Source: Streptomyces sp. AM 2-1-1 (lineage in GTDB: Bacteria > Actinomycetota > Actinomycetes > Streptomycetales > Streptomycetaceae). From it: a stretch of DNA of 64,000 nucleotides. The stretch spans positions 3,782,001-3,846,000 of the forward strand of contig NZ_CP119147.1 in assembly GCF_029167645.1 (NCBI RefSeq), given 5' to 3'. The notes under the pieces were generated by a model. It was not told where the DNA came from, ran no database searches, and saw only the letters and a program-made list of their open reading frames with translations. Positions 44,413 through 53,209 of this stretch are shown one piece after another. The translations under genes were made by a program, and so were the position numbers. Within the stretch, counting starts at the first letter, position 1, and each line of letters opens with the position of its first letter.

Positions 44413-44643
44413 CGTCGGCGGGGGAGTGGAACGGGTGCGGCGGGGGCGGGTGCCGGGTGCCGGGTGCGGTGGCTGACGTCCGTGGGGACGTGGCGTCTCC
44501 GGGCGGTCTCGTTCGGGTGGGCCTCATGCGGGTGATGACCGGCGGATGAGGCGCACCGCTCGCGCCGTGGGCGTGTCCCAGGCGGGGTCCGGGGAGTTGG
44601 GCACCACGCACCCGTTCCCACGTTCCCGTCCCGGAGGTGCCCC

Positions 44644-45177
44644 GTGCGCCCGTTGCCCGTTCCCGCCCGCTGGGCGGTTCTCGCCGCGCTGATGCTGGGC
44701 GCCTCCACCGGGTGCGTGAGCGTCGACGCGGAGAAGACCGGGCCGCGTCCCTCGCGGTCCGCCGGTGCGGCCGGTGCGGTCGAGGAGCAGGACAGCGGGG
44801 TGGCCGGTACGTCCGGCCGCCCGGGCCCCGGTGACGGCAGCCGTCACCACACCGACCGGGGCAAGGACGGGAAGCCTGATCCCAAGCGCGCCGATGATTC
44901 CGCCTCGCCCAGCCCTTCGGCCAAGAAGCCGGCGCCCGGCAGGCCCACGCCCAGCCGGGACGGGGACGGAGGCGGGGCAGTGGTGGTGGTGCCGCCCGGG
45001 ATCACGGCGGGACCCGGGGACCCCGGCGTCACGGCCGCTCCGGTCACGCCCGACCCCACACCACCGCCGGTCACCGACCCGGCCCCGGGCGGGGACACGG
45101 GTGGCCCGGGTCAGCCGGCGGAGTCACCGGACGTGCCGGAGGAACCCTCGCCACCCGCGGCCTCCCCGGTGGAGTGA
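44644..45177 (+). CDS. Low-complexity lipoprotein
   Basis: A 177-residue putative lipoprotein. A signal peptide (VLAALMLGASTGC) ends with a lipobox-like ASTGC at about residues 20-24. The remainder is Gly/Pro/Ser-rich, presumably an extended cell-wall-spanning spacer without a folded domain. The GTG start has GGAGG 6-8 nt upstream. Function unknown. It stands alone between the FluC pair and the leader of the DEAD helicase. Confidence 0.65.
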   Translation: MRPLPVPARWAVLAALMLGASTGCVSVDAEKTGPRPSRSAGAAGAVEEQDSGVAGTSGRPGPGDGSRHHTDRGKDGKPDPKRADDSASPSPSAKKPAPGRPTPSRDGDGGGAVVVVPPGITAGPGDPGVTAAPVTPDPTPPPVTDPAPGGDTGGPGQPAESPDVPEEPSPPAASPVE

Positions 45178-45651
45178 GAAGCCGGAGTGAGATGCCGGTG
45201 CGGAGTGCCGGGGTGGAGCGGTGCGGCGCATCGGGAAGTACGCCGGAGCGGTGCGGGGGAGCGCGTGCGCGGAGTGCGTCGGTGGGCCCGTTCCGGCGAT
45301 GCGCCGGGCACGTGGTCCGGTCGAGTGGTTCGGGCGAGTGGTTCGGGCGACGACGTCGGCCTCGACCAGGCCCGGGCGGCGCTGCGGACAGGCCGCCGGG
45401 ATGATCGCTCCGATAGCATCACCGCAGGTCAGAGCCGTATGGCAGCGCTTGCTCGGGAGGCGGTTTGCGCAATACGGGGGAGAGTGCGTATGGTAGTAGA
45501 TCGTTTGATCCTATGCCCGGCGCCGACACAGAAGAGCGCCGTGTGGCGCGTACTCTCCCTTGCCGTGGCTGGACCGCATTGAGGCGGTCGACATTGCGAA
45601 AACACGGAGTTACGGGCGCGTGCCGAGACTCCGGAAGGTTTCGCATTTCGC
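45178..45651. other. Leader region of the DEAD-box helicase gene
   Basis: 474 bp. The left part is repetitive (GGAGTG, GGTTCGGGCGAGTG words). From about 45420 the base composition becomes more AT-rich, fitting a long 5' UTR. It contains a short ORF with its own ribosome site (45490-45582). Confidence 0.55.
45490..45582 (+). CDS. Possible upstream ORF in the helicase leader
   Basis: A 30-codon ORF starting MVVDRLILCP with a GGGGGAG ribosome-site-like sequence about 7 nt upstream, ending 69 nt before the helicase start. It could be a regulatory peptide or simply fortuitous. No family is recognised. Confidence 0.4.
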   Translation: MVVDRLILCPAPTQKSAVWRVLSLAVAGPH

Positions 45652-48018
45652 ATGTCAATTTCCAGTTCTGACCACGCCGTCATGTCCGAAGACATCGACA
45701 ACACCGAGCTCGCCCAGGTCGTCGAGCTCCCCACCGAGGCCGTCGTGGCCGAGGTCGCCCCCGCCCCCGTCGAGGTGACCGGCGAGCAGGCCCCCGAGGC
45801 CGTCTCCACCGAGGCCGAGGCCGAGGCCGCCACCGTCGAGACCGGGTCCGTCTCCGACGAGACCGTCTCCGACGAGGTCGCGGAGTCCGACGAGGACGCC
45901 GAGCCGACCCTCACCTTCGCCTCCCTGGGCCTGCCCGACGGCATCGTCCGCAAGCTGGCGCAGAACGGCGTGACCAGCCCCTTCCCGATCCAGGCCGCGA
46001 CCATCCCGGACGCCCTGGCCGGCAAGGACATCCTGGGCCGCGGCCGTACCGGCTCCGGCAAGACGCTCTCCTTCGGTCTGCCGACCCTGGCCGCGCTCGC
46101 CGGTGGTCACACCGAGAAGAAGAAGCCCCGCGCGATCATCCTCACGCCGACCCGTGAGCTCGCGATGCAGGTCGCGGACGCGCTCCAGCCGTACGGCGAC
46201 GTGCTCGGCCTCAAGATGAAGGTCGTCTGCGGCGGTACGTCCATGAGCAACCAGATCTACGCCCTGGAGCGCGGTGTCGACGTCCTCGTCGCCACCCCGG
46301 GCCGTCTGCGCGACATCATCAACCGCGGCGCCTGCTCGCTCGCGAACGTCCAGGTCGCCGTCCTCGACGAGGCCGACCAGATGTCCGACCTGGGCTTCCT
46401 GCCCGAGGTCACCGAGCTGCTCGACCAGATCCCCGGCGGCGGCCAGCGGATGCTCTTCTCCGCCACCATGGAGAACGAGATCGGCACCCTGGTCAAGCGC
46501 TACCTGACCAACCCGGTCACGCACGAGGTCGACAGCGCCCAGGGCAACGTCTCGACCATGTCGCACCACGTCCTCGTCGTGAAGCCGAAGGACAAGGCGC
46601 CGGTCACGGCCGCCATCGCCGCCCGCAAGGGCCGCACGATCATCTTCGTCCGCACCCAGCTGGGCGCCGACCGCATCGCCGAGCAGCTCATCGAGTCCGG
46701 TGTGAAGGCCGACGCGCTGCACGGCGGCATGACGCAGGGTGCTCGCACCCGCGTCCTGGAGGACTTCAAGAAGGGCTTCGTCAACGCCCTGGTCGCCACC
46801 GACGTCGCCGCCCGCGGCATCCACGTCGACGGCATCGACCTGGTGCTGAACGTGGACCCGGCCGGCGACCACAAGGACTACCTGCACCGCTCGGGCCGTA
46901 CCGCCCGTGCCGGCAAGTCCGGTGTCGTCGTCTCGCTGGCGCTTCCGCACCAGCGTCGCCAGATCTTCCGCCTGATGGAGGACGCGGGCGTCGACGCCTC
47001 GCGCCACATCGTCCAGGGCGCGGGCGTCTTCGAGCCCGAGGTCGCCGAGATCACCGGCGCCCGTTCGCTCACCGAGGTCCAGGCCGACTCGGCGAACAAC
47101 GCCGCCAAGCAGGCCGAGCGCGAGGTCGCCGAGCTGACCAAGCAGCTGGAGCACGTGCAGCGCCGCGCCGGTGAACTCCGCGAGGAGGCCGACCGCCTGG
47201 TGGCCCGTGCCGCGCGCGAGCGGGGCGACGACCCGGAGCAGGCGGTGGCCGAGGCCGTCGCCGAGGCGGAGGCCGCCGTCGAGGCAGCCGTCGCCGTGCC
47301 GGAGCAGCAGCCGGCGGTCCGCGAGGAGCGCCGTGACGAGCGTGGCAACTACGAGCGCCGCGACAACCGCGGTGGTGACCGTGGTGGTTACCGCGGTGGC
47401 AACGACCGTCGTGACGACCGTCCGTCGGGCGGCTTCCGTTCCGGTGGCGACCGTCCGTCGGGTGGTTTCCGTTCCGGTGGTGACCGTCGTGACGACCGTG
47501 GTGGGCGTCCGTTCCAGGGTCGTGACGACCGTCCGTCGGGCGGCTTCCGTTCCGGTGGCGACCGTCCGTCGGGTGGTTTCCGTTCCGGTGGTGACCGTCG
47601 TGACGACCGTGGTGGGCGTCCGTTCCAGGGTCGCGACGACCGTCCGTCGGGCGGTTTCCGTTCCGGTGGCGACCGCCGTGACGACCGCCCCTCCGGTGGC
47701 TTCCGCGCCGGCGGTGACCGTCGTGACGACCGTGGTGGGCGTCCGTTCCAGGGTCGCGACGACCGTCCGTCGGGCGGCTTCCGCTCGGGTGGCGACCGTC
47801 GTGACGACCGCCCCTCCGGTGGCTTCCGCGCCGGTGGCGACCGTCCGGTCAACCGCGACCGTCGTGACGACCGCCCGACCGGCGGCTTCCGCTCCGGTGG
47901 CACCGGCGACCGCCCGCAGGGCCGTCGTGACGACCACCGCGGTGGCGGCAGCACCGGTACGAGCACCGGCAGTTTCGGCCGCCGTGACGACAAGCCCCGC
48001 TGGAAGCGCAACGGCTGA
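45652..48018 (+). CDS. DEAD-box RNA helicase with C-terminal RGG-like repeats
   Basis: A 788-residue RNA helicase. An acidic N-terminal extension (about 1-85) precedes the core: Q motif region FASLGLPDGIVRKLAQNGVTSPFPIQAATIP, motif I GRTGSGKT (131-138), PTRELA, DEAD in VLDEADQM, SAT in FSATMEN, and HRSGRTARAG. From about residue 560 the tail is a disordered array of RRDDRPSGGFRSGGDR-type repeats, an RGG-like RNA-binding/condensate region. Enzymes of this type aid ribosome assembly and RNA unwinding, often in the cold. ATG 45652 is distant from its GGAAGG site; ATG 45682 is an alternative. A 21-bp hairpin ends the transcript. Confidence 0.93.
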   Translation: MSISSSDHAVMSEDIDNTELAQVVELPTEAVVAEVAPAPVEVTGEQAPEAVSTEAEAEAATVETGSVSDETVSDEVAESDEDAEPTLTFASLGLPDGIVRKLAQNGVTSPFPIQAATIPDALAGKDILGRGRTGSGKTLSFGLPTLAALAGGHTEKKKPRAIILTPTRELAMQVADALQPYGDVLGLKMKVVCGGTSMSNQIYALERGVDVLVATPGRLRDIINRGACSLANVQVAVLDEADQMSDLGFLPEVTELLDQIPGGGQRMLFSATMENEIGTLVKRYLTNPVTHEVDSAQGNVSTMSHHVLVVKPKDKAPVTAAIAARKGRTIIFVRTQLGADRIAEQLIESGVKADALHGGMTQGARTRVLEDFKKGFVNALVATDVAARGIHVDGIDLVLNVDPAGDHKDYLHRSGRTARAGKSGVVVSLALPHQRRQIFRLMEDAGVDASRHIVQGAGVFEPEVAEITGARSLTEVQADSANNAAKQAEREVAELTKQLEHVQRRAGELREEADRLVARAARERGDDPEQAVAEAVAEAEAAVEAAVAVPEQQPAVREERRDERGNYERRDNRGGDRGGYRGGNDRRDDRPSGGFRSGGDRPSGGFRSGGDRRDDRGGRPFQGRDDRPSGGFRSGGDRPSGGFRSGGDRRDDRGGRPFQGRDDRPSGGFRSGGDRRDDRPSGGFRAGGDRRDDRGGRPFQGRDDRPSGGFRSGGDRRDDRPSGGFRAGGDRPVNRDRRDDRPTGGFRSGGTGDRPQGRRDDHRGGGSTGTSTGSFGRRDDKPRWKRNG
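47400..47900 (+). repeat. Intragenic DNA repeats encoding the RGG-like tail
   Basis: A unit of 111 bp (37 codons) starting at 47413 recurs nearly identically at 47524, and shorter 39- and 66-bp sub-repeats of RPSGGFRSGGDR codons continue to about 47900. In-frame expansions and contractions are to be expected here. Confidence 0.85.
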
Positions 48019-48061
48019 CCGGTCGTCCACGACCTGACGGCTTCCTGAGCCGTTGACCGTC

Positions 48062-48107
48062 CACCAGGGCCCGTACGACACCGCGAGGTGTCGTACGGGC
48101 CCTGGTG
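48062..48107 (+). terminator. Helicase terminator
   Basis: A perfect 21-bp stem (48062-48082 with 48087-48107) and GCGA tetraloop, 43 nt after the stop codon: one of the strongest hairpins in the window. Confidence 0.92.
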
Positions 48108-48320
48108 CGTGTCCGGGCCCGCACGGTGCCTCCGGCGACCGTGCCCCCGGCCGGCGGGTGGCGCGGCCCGCTTCGGCCGGCCCCTTCCGCCTGCTCACGA
48201 GGCCGCGATCCACCGCCCCATGACCACCCGACGGCCCGGCTGCCCGGCACGACGGACCCTGACGGGATACCGGCTCGGCTCGCGGGTTCGGGCGGGCTAT
48301 GCTCGTGGGTGATCCGGTAA

Positions 48321-48394
48321 GGGCCGTTAGCTCAATTGGTCAGAGCAGCGGACTTTTAATCCGTTGGTTGTGGGTTCGAGTCCCACACGGCCTA
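48321..48394 (+). tRNA. tRNA-Lys(TTT)
   Basis: 74 nt with acceptor stem GGGCCGT / ACGGCCT (one G-T pair), anticodon TTT in loop CTTTTAA, T-loop GTTCGAGTC. CCA not encoded. Confidence 0.95.
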
Positions 48395-48512
48395 CCGATC
48401 GCAGGGCGGGGAGACCTCCTCGGACCTGCTGCGAAGCGCCCCGATCGGCTCCGGCCCGCCGGGGCGCTTCGTCGCTACCGGCCGCGTGCGCGCGCGAGGG
48501 CCGCGTTGACGG

Positions 48513-49095
48513 TCATGCCGGGGCGCCCGGGTGGGCCTTCGACTGCAAGCGCGAGGCGGCGTCCGCCCAGAGCGGCATGCCGAAGACTCCGGCGACGGCT
48601 CCGTCCTCGTACCAACCGGTGCCGGACAGCCAGACCTCCAGCCACTCGGCGAGGCTGCCCGCGTCCACGAACCAGGCTCCGGACAGGTCCTGGTCGCGGA
48701 TCGCGTTCGGTTCGAAGAGCAGGACGGCAGCGTCCTCGCTCAGGCAGTCGACCGCGGCGACCATGGCGCAGCCCCAGTCCAGGACGGGTACGACCCCCCC
48801 GGGGCCAGGACCACCAAGTGTCCGCGTCGGCGGGCGGAAGGCGATCGAGATAGCTCTCCACCACGGTGGTTTCGTCGTCGGACCCGGGCGCGGGTGTGAG
48901 CGACAGCAGGGATTCCTCCGGGCCGAATCCCCCGTTGCCCACCTGCCGGTACAGCGCGGCGAGGTGGGGGTGGAGCCGGAATCCGAGCCGGTTCTCCGCG
49001 GCCGTCAGTTGGAGGGCGGTGAGGGGTGTCTGGAGGCGTTCGCTCTTCGCGGCCTCGGCCGCGACCCGTCCGAGCAGATCGTCGAAGTCGTTCAT
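48513..49095 (-). pseudogene. SMI1/KNR4-family protein interrupted by a frameshift
   Basis: The first part (MNDFDDLLGRVAAEAAKSERLQTPLTALQLTAAENRLGFRLHPHLAALYRQVGNGGFGPEESLL to DTWWSWP) is a typical SMI1/KNR4 N terminus. The second part (VPVLDWGCAMVAAVDCLSEDAAVLLFEPNAIRDQDL to SKAHPGAPA, stop at 48513) continues the same family in another frame. The switch falls at a run of seven C (48794-48800, plus strand); removing one base restores a single 190-plus-residue protein. Family members serve as immunity proteins of polymorphic toxins or as stress-related adaptors. Either a recent inactivation or a homopolymer sequencing error. Confidence 0.75.
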
Positions 49096-49180
49096 GCGGC
49101 CCATCCTCGCCGCTCGGCCGTCGCCCCCACGGTCGGAGGGTCCGGCGGAGGGGTCCGTCGGGTCGGCCGAGCGCGTCCCC

Positions 49181-50023
49181 TCAGCCGAGGATGCCCATTC
49201 CGCCGGCCTCGGCCTCCGTTGCGGTGCCCGGGACGGTGACCTCGACGGGGCGGCCGAGGTCGGTGAGGGTCAGCGTGCTGACGGACGTGGCGGCGCCCTC
49301 GATCCGCAGCGACATCCGGATCCGCGTGGCGCGCCCGTGCCCGTCCACCCACACGTCGACGGGTACCGGGATCTCGCCGCCCACCATCTGGCGCAGCGTC
49401 TTCGCGGTCGTCAGCGACTCCTCGGACATCTCCAGCGTCAGGGCCTCGAAGGGGAGCCGGCCGCGGTAGTGCGTGGTCGGCGTGGAGCCCGTCTTCTCCT
49501 CGCCGGCCGCACGGAAGTCCGTGCCCATGGCGGCCTGCCGCAGCGTGTACTCGGGGTCGTTGGCGGGAGACCGGAGGATGTGCTGGGCTTCGAGGTCGTC
49601 CCGGTCGACGACGGACCACCCCCTCGTCCCGCTCCCTGCCGTGCCCCGCAGATAGACCTTCCCGTCGGCGAAGACCTCGTCGAAGCGGGCCGCCGACGCC
49701 GGCTCGACGTCTGTGGTGCCCCGGTGGTGGACGAAGTCGTGCGCGCCGCCGCCGGATATGACGTAGGTGGCGTCGGCGCCCGTGCCCAACTCCGTGCGGT
49801 GCGCGGTGCGTGCCGTGGTGCGGCCGGTCGCCTCGACGGCGGCGAGGACGAGCCGCGTGGGGTCGCTCTCCGGCGTGGGGGAGACGCTCTTCGCCGGGTT
49901 GATCGGGTCCGCCACACTCGCCCGCTCCGTCGCGCCCGCGCTCTCGGTGGAGGAGGACGTGCCGCAACCGCCCGCGAGCAGCGCGGTGCAGACGAAGGCG
50001 AGGGAGAGGGCACGGCGCAGCAA
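49181..50023 (-). CDS. LolA/LppX-like lipoprotein
   Basis: A 280-residue lipoprotein: signal peptide LRRALSLAFVCTALLAGGC with lipobox LAGGC (Cys near residue 20). The mature part has the alternating strands of LolA/LprG-like lipid-binding folds (YVISGGGAHDFVHHRGTTDVEP, KVYLRGTAG, DVWVDGHGRATRIRMSLRI). Probably surface-anchored on the outer face of the membrane. The start is read as TTG at 50023, with GGAG 7 nt upstream. It may carry a hydrophobic ligand; none can be named. Confidence 0.75.
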   Translation of the reverse strand: MLRRALSLAFVCTALLAGGCGTSSSTESAGATERASVADPINPAKSVSPTPESDPTRLVLAAVEATGRTTARTAHRTELGTGADATYVISGGGAHDFVHHRGTTDVEPASAARFDEVFADGKVYLRGTAGSGTRGWSVVDRDDLEAQHILRSPANDPEYTLRQAAMGTDFRAAGEEKTGSTPTTHYRGRLPFEALTLEMSEESLTTAKTLRQMVGGEIPVPVDVWVDGHGRATRIRMSLRIEGAATSVSTLTLTDLGRPVEVTVPGTATEAEAGGMGILG

Positions 50024-50136
50024 GGAGGGCTCCGGATCGTCAGGGGTGGGGCGCGCCCCCTGAGGCGGCGGGCCGGCGTGGTCCGCAGCCTACGTACCTG
50101 TGAGTCACCTGTGCGCCGTCGGGGCCCGCTCCGTAC

Positions 50137-50325
50137 TCACCGCTCGTCGGCGAGCGCCTTCCGGAGGCGGTGGCCGCGGCTGTGCGCCGGGGGTCTGTAC
50201 TCCGGAGCGCCCGGGGGGTGGGCGTACGCGTCGGGGCGGGCGCCGGAGGCGGAGTGGCCCTCGGACGTGATCACGGCAGATCCGCTGATGGTGCGGTCGC
50301 AGTCGACGCAGATGAGGGGGATCAC
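50137..50325 (-). CDS. Small hypothetical protein coupled to the next gene
   Basis: A 62-residue protein starting VIPLICVDCDRTISGSAVI, with a CxxC pair near the N terminus that could bind zinc. The GTG start overlaps the upstream stop (GTGA, 50322-50325), so it is translated with the 50322-50735 gene. Function unknown; both lie divergent from a GntR regulator. Confidence 0.65.
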   Translation of the reverse strand: MIPLICVDCDRTISGSAVITSEGHSASGARPDAYAHPPGAPEYRPPAHSRGHRLRKALADER

Positions 50326-50735
50326 TGGCGGGCCGCCCGCCACGCGCGGCTGAGACGGTCCGCGATCGCGCACTCCGCGCGGTCCGAGCGGCAGGCCGCG
50401 CATTCCGAGGTGTGGGTGATCAGGGTGCGGTACTCGGTGTCCCCGGGGGCGCCGGGGTCGGCCGGTTCTGCCATGTCGGTGCTCTTCCGTGTCGGGGCGG
50501 GATGGTCGATCTCGGCCCACACCCGGGCGATGCCGTCGGCACCGACCTCGTGGCCGAAGCGGTCACCGTGCGCCAGCGTCATGAGGATCGTGCTGTGGAG
50601 AGCGTTGCTCAGCGGAGAGGGGAGCGGGGCCTCCACCCGGACGGCGCCGGGTGCGCGTGTCACGCGTGGCTCGGTACCTGTCGCGGCGGCGAGCATGCCC
50701 GCGAGGGCGGCGACGCGCGGCGGTACGGAGGGCAT
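50322..50735 (-). CDS. Hypothetical protein, divergent from GntR
   Basis: A 137-residue protein of unknown function. The C-terminal part carries HTSECAACRSDRAECAIADRLSRAWRAAR with three Cys residues, possibly a small metal or RNA-binding module. It forms a two-gene unit with the CxxC protein, reading away from the GntR gene across a palindromic operator, so it is probably a GntR target. Confidence 0.65.
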   Translation of the reverse strand: MPSVPPRVAALAGMLAAATGTEPRVTRAPGAVRVEAPLPSPLSNALHSTILMTLAHGDRFGHEVGADGIARVWAEIDHPAPTRKSTDMAEPADPGAPGDTEYRTLITHTSECAACRSDRAECAIADRLSRAWRAARQ

Positions 50736-50768
50736 GGCTCTCCCCTGGGTGATTGCCTCACACTTCGT

Positions 50769-50788
50769 GAAGCTGAATATTCAGCTTC
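50769..50788. promoter_or_regulatory. 20-bp perfect palindrome, candidate GntR operator
   Basis: GAAGCTGAATATTCAGCTTC is a perfect 20-bp palindrome between the divergent hypothetical pair (start 50735) and the GntR gene (start 50844). It is markedly AT-rich for this genome. A GntR-family dimer would fit it well. Confidence 0.7.
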
Positions 50789-50843
50789 GACCTGATGGGT
50801 TAGCTTTGTCAATGTCCGACTTCCACTGCTGGGAGCTGTGCAT

Positions 50844-51605
50844 ATGCCTCGCGACACCCCTTACCTCCAGGTGGCCGACGCTCTCCGCGACCGCATTCGG
50901 GCGGGCGAGTGGGCGGTGGGTGACAAGTTGCCGAGCCGGGCCCGGATCGCCGAGGAGTACGAGGTCGGCGCCTCCGTCGCGCAGCGCGCCATGGAACGGC
51001 TCACCATCGAGGGCATCCTCGAAGGCCGCTCCGGATCCGGTACCTACGTCCGCCGGCCGCGTGAGCGCCGGCGCATGATCCGCACCAGGCGTCCCGAGCA
51101 CCGCGGTGCCTCGCCCTACCGTGCCGTCCTCAACCACCAGGACCACGAGGGGACGTGGGAATCGCGCTCCTCCGCGCGGACTCCCGCGCCCGAGCGCATC
51201 GCGAGGCGGCTGGAGATCGAGCCCGGCGACCTCTGCGTCGTCACCGACTACGAGTTCCTCGCCGACGGTCTCCCCGTCCAGCTCTCCCGCAGCTGGGAGC
51301 CGATGGCGATCACCGGCGAGACTCCGGTCGTGCTCCCCGAGATGGGTCCGCACGCCGGGATCGGTGTCGTCGAGCGGATGCGGTCGATCGGCGTGCTCGT
51401 CGAACGGGCCGTCGAGATCCCGCGCCCCGCCCGCGCGACGCAGGAGCAGGCGAATCTCCTCGGTATCAGCATCGGCGGCCTGATCACCGAAGTGGAGCGC
51501 ACCTTCTACGACGTCGACGGCCGCCCGGTCGAGACCGCCGACATCGTCGTGCCGGACGTGCGGTGGGAGATCGCGTACGAGTTCGCCGTCCAGCGACGGG
51601 AGTAG
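50844..51605 (+). CDS. GntR-family regulator with UTRA domain
   Basis: A 253-residue regulator of the HutC subfamily. The N-terminal winged helix is YLQVADALRDRIRAGEWAVGDKLPSRARIAEEYEVGASVAQRAMERLTIEGILEGRSGSGTYV, followed by a UTRA effector domain (residues about 90-245, ending VPDVRWEIAYEFAV). ATG 50844 is preferred over GTG 50838 because GGGAG lies 8 nt upstream. It likely controls itself and the divergent small genes through the palindrome at 50769. The effector ligand is unknown. Confidence 0.92.
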   Translation: MPRDTPYLQVADALRDRIRAGEWAVGDKLPSRARIAEEYEVGASVAQRAMERLTIEGILEGRSGSGTYVRRPRERRRMIRTRRPEHRGASPYRAVLNHQDHEGTWESRSSARTPAPERIARRLEIEPGDLCVVTDYEFLADGLPVQLSRSWEPMAITGETPVVLPEMGPHAGIGVVERMRSIGVLVERAVEIPRPARATQEQANLLGISIGGLITEVERTFYDVDGRPVETADIVVPDVRWEIAYEFAVQRRE

Positions 51606-51790
51606 GGGCGCGAAAGCACCGGCTCCCCTGCGACGGGGAGCGGGGCTGTGACAGGGCTCGGATCCGCACCCGGCCGGGGTCGGCGTGGCGCCGTACCGTC
51701 CGGACGCGACGGCGCCTCCGTCCTGTCTGCCGGATGGCAGGACGGGGGCGCCGGTGGTGGCGGGAGGGGACCGGAGCCGGGCCGGCCGGC

Positions 51791-52225
51791 TCAGGCGCCG
51801 GTCGGGGCCTTGGTGCCGGCGGTCCCGGCGCCGTCCGCGGCCCCACTGGCCTCGGCGGCCTCGGCCGTCTCGGGGGCGGCCTCCCCGGCCTCGGGGGCGG
51901 TCGTCGGCCGAGGCGCGTCGGCCGGCGCGGTGGCGGGTGCGGCGGCGGTTGCGGCTGCCGCCCGGGCCGCCGACGCGGCCTTGCTCTGGTAGACCATCAG
52001 CCCGATGAACCCGGCGAGGAAGCCGCTGATCAGGCCGGATATCGCGTTGTTCAGGGCGTTGGTGCCCTCGCCGTCCGGCATGCCGATGACGAAGTAGACC
52101 ACCAGCGCGCTCATCAGGGCCCCGGCGAGGCCCCCGATGATCGCGCTCCCCGCCGAGGTACGTACCCGGGCCCCCAGCGACGGCTCCGACGGGGTGGAAG
52201 GGGCGGGAGTGAGCGGCGCGGTCAT
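51791..52225 (-). CDS. Small membrane protein with Ala-rich tail
   Basis: A 144-residue protein with two predicted membrane segments (SAIIGGLAGALMSALVVYFVIG and NAISGLISGFLAGFIGLMVY, about residues 26-47 and 57-78) and a long Ala/Pro/Glu-rich disordered C terminus. GGAGGA lies 6 nt before the ATG at 52225; longer upstream frames lack support. Function unknown. Confidence 0.75.
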   Translation of the reverse strand: MTAPLTPAPSTPSEPSLGARVRTSAGSAIIGGLAGALMSALVVYFVIGMPDGEGTNALNNAISGLISGFLAGFIGLMVYQSKAASAARAAAATAAAPATAPADAPRPTTAPEAGEAAPETAEAAEASGAADGAGTAGTKAPTGA

Positions 52226-52714
52226 GGTGGAGTCCTCCGGGGGCGGGCTGCGGTGCGGGACCGGGGGCGCGTGGCCGACACCGGGGCAGGGCGAATCCGC
52301 CACCTCGGGGGCACATGTCCTCACGGGCAGCCCGCCGGTACCGGGGGATGCAGCCATATCCTTGGCCAGAAGAGGACGCCTGGCAACTACCTGACGTAAA
52401 AACAGCGTTGCATCAGTGGCTGCGATGTTTTGCCCCGAACTGCGCCTCGCCCCCCGTGGGATGACGTGCCCTCGCCGGAAGGCGAACCCGATCGGTGTGC
52501 TGCGGCGGGTGGTTGTGGTTCGTTCGGCCACGCTCTCGGCCGCATCCTCGGGCCCGCGCCCGGCCGCCCCGTGGTCGTCGCTTCATGCCGTCCGCGCGCC
52601 CGGCCGGCGCACGTGAGGGCGACGGCCGGCCGGGCCTGTCGGTCCGGGGAGGCGCCGGTCGTACGCCGGGTGGTCAGGAGCTCGTCCGGGATGCCGTACA
52701 GTTGTGTTCATCGA
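52226..52714. other. Intergenic region before tRNA-fMet
   Basis: 489 bp with no convincing gene. The patch around 52380-52450 is less GC-rich and may contain promoters for the membrane-protein gene; the promoter of tRNA-fMet should lie at about 52665-52710. Confidence 0.5.
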
Positions 52715-52788
52715 CGCGGGGTGGAGCAGCTCGGTAGCTCGCTGGGCTCATAACCCAGAGGTCGCAGGTTCAAATCCTGTCCCCGCTA
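52715..52788 (+). tRNA. Initiator tRNA-fMet(CAT)
   Basis: 74 nt, starting CGCGGGG and ending CCCCGCTA. The unpaired first position (C1 opposite U72) and the three G-C pairs flanking the anticodon loop (GGGCTCATAACCC) identify the initiator type. Anticodon CAT. Confidence 0.93.
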
Positions 52789-52798
52789 CTGAAGGCCC

Positions 52799-52827
52799 GG
52801 GCCCGGCACGCACAGCGTGCCGGGCCC
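52799..52827 (+). terminator. tRNA-fMet terminator
   Basis: A perfect 13-bp stem GGGCCCGGCACGC with GCGTGCCGGGCCC and ACA loop, 10 nt after the tRNA. Confidence 0.9.
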
Positions 52828-53209
52828 GAGTCGTTTCCCCGGACGCGTGGGGCCGCCCGTTCGCTCGGCGGCGCGTTCTCGCTCCTCCGACGGGACGGCG
52901 TAACGATCTGCCGCGCCAGGCATGAACCGGTCCCTCCGGGAAATTATTCGCACGCCCGGACGGTCGACGCCGTGTCGGCGAACGCGTGGGCGAGCCGGGG
53001 GTGAGGATCGGGGTGAACGCTCCGGTGCTTCCGTACGCGGTGCGCCGGCGCACGCGGCGCGGAGAGCACCCGTCCGGCCGAGTGGGTGGGCGTACTCCGG
53101 CGGTGGGGCGCTCGGCGGTGAGCCACACGCTCCCCCCAATGGACGACGGTGAGTCGCCGCTCGGCGCGGCTCGGGGCGGTCCGGGCGGGGCGCGGTAGGT
53201 TCCGCTGCC
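52828..53209. other. Intergenic region before the PP2C phosphatase
   Basis: 382 bp without a supported gene. TAGGTT at 53196-53201 lies 8 nt before the GTG of the phosphatase and is a candidate leaderless -10. Confidence 0.5.

Noticed and set aside
47400..47900. Regular DNA repeats that might suggest a CRISPR array
   Set aside because: The repeats are in frame within the helicase gene, encode RGG-like peptides and have no unique spacers.
45655..48213. Minus-strand 852-codon open frame opposite the DEAD helicase
   Set aside because: Thr/Val/Gly-rich shadow created by the helicase and its repeats.
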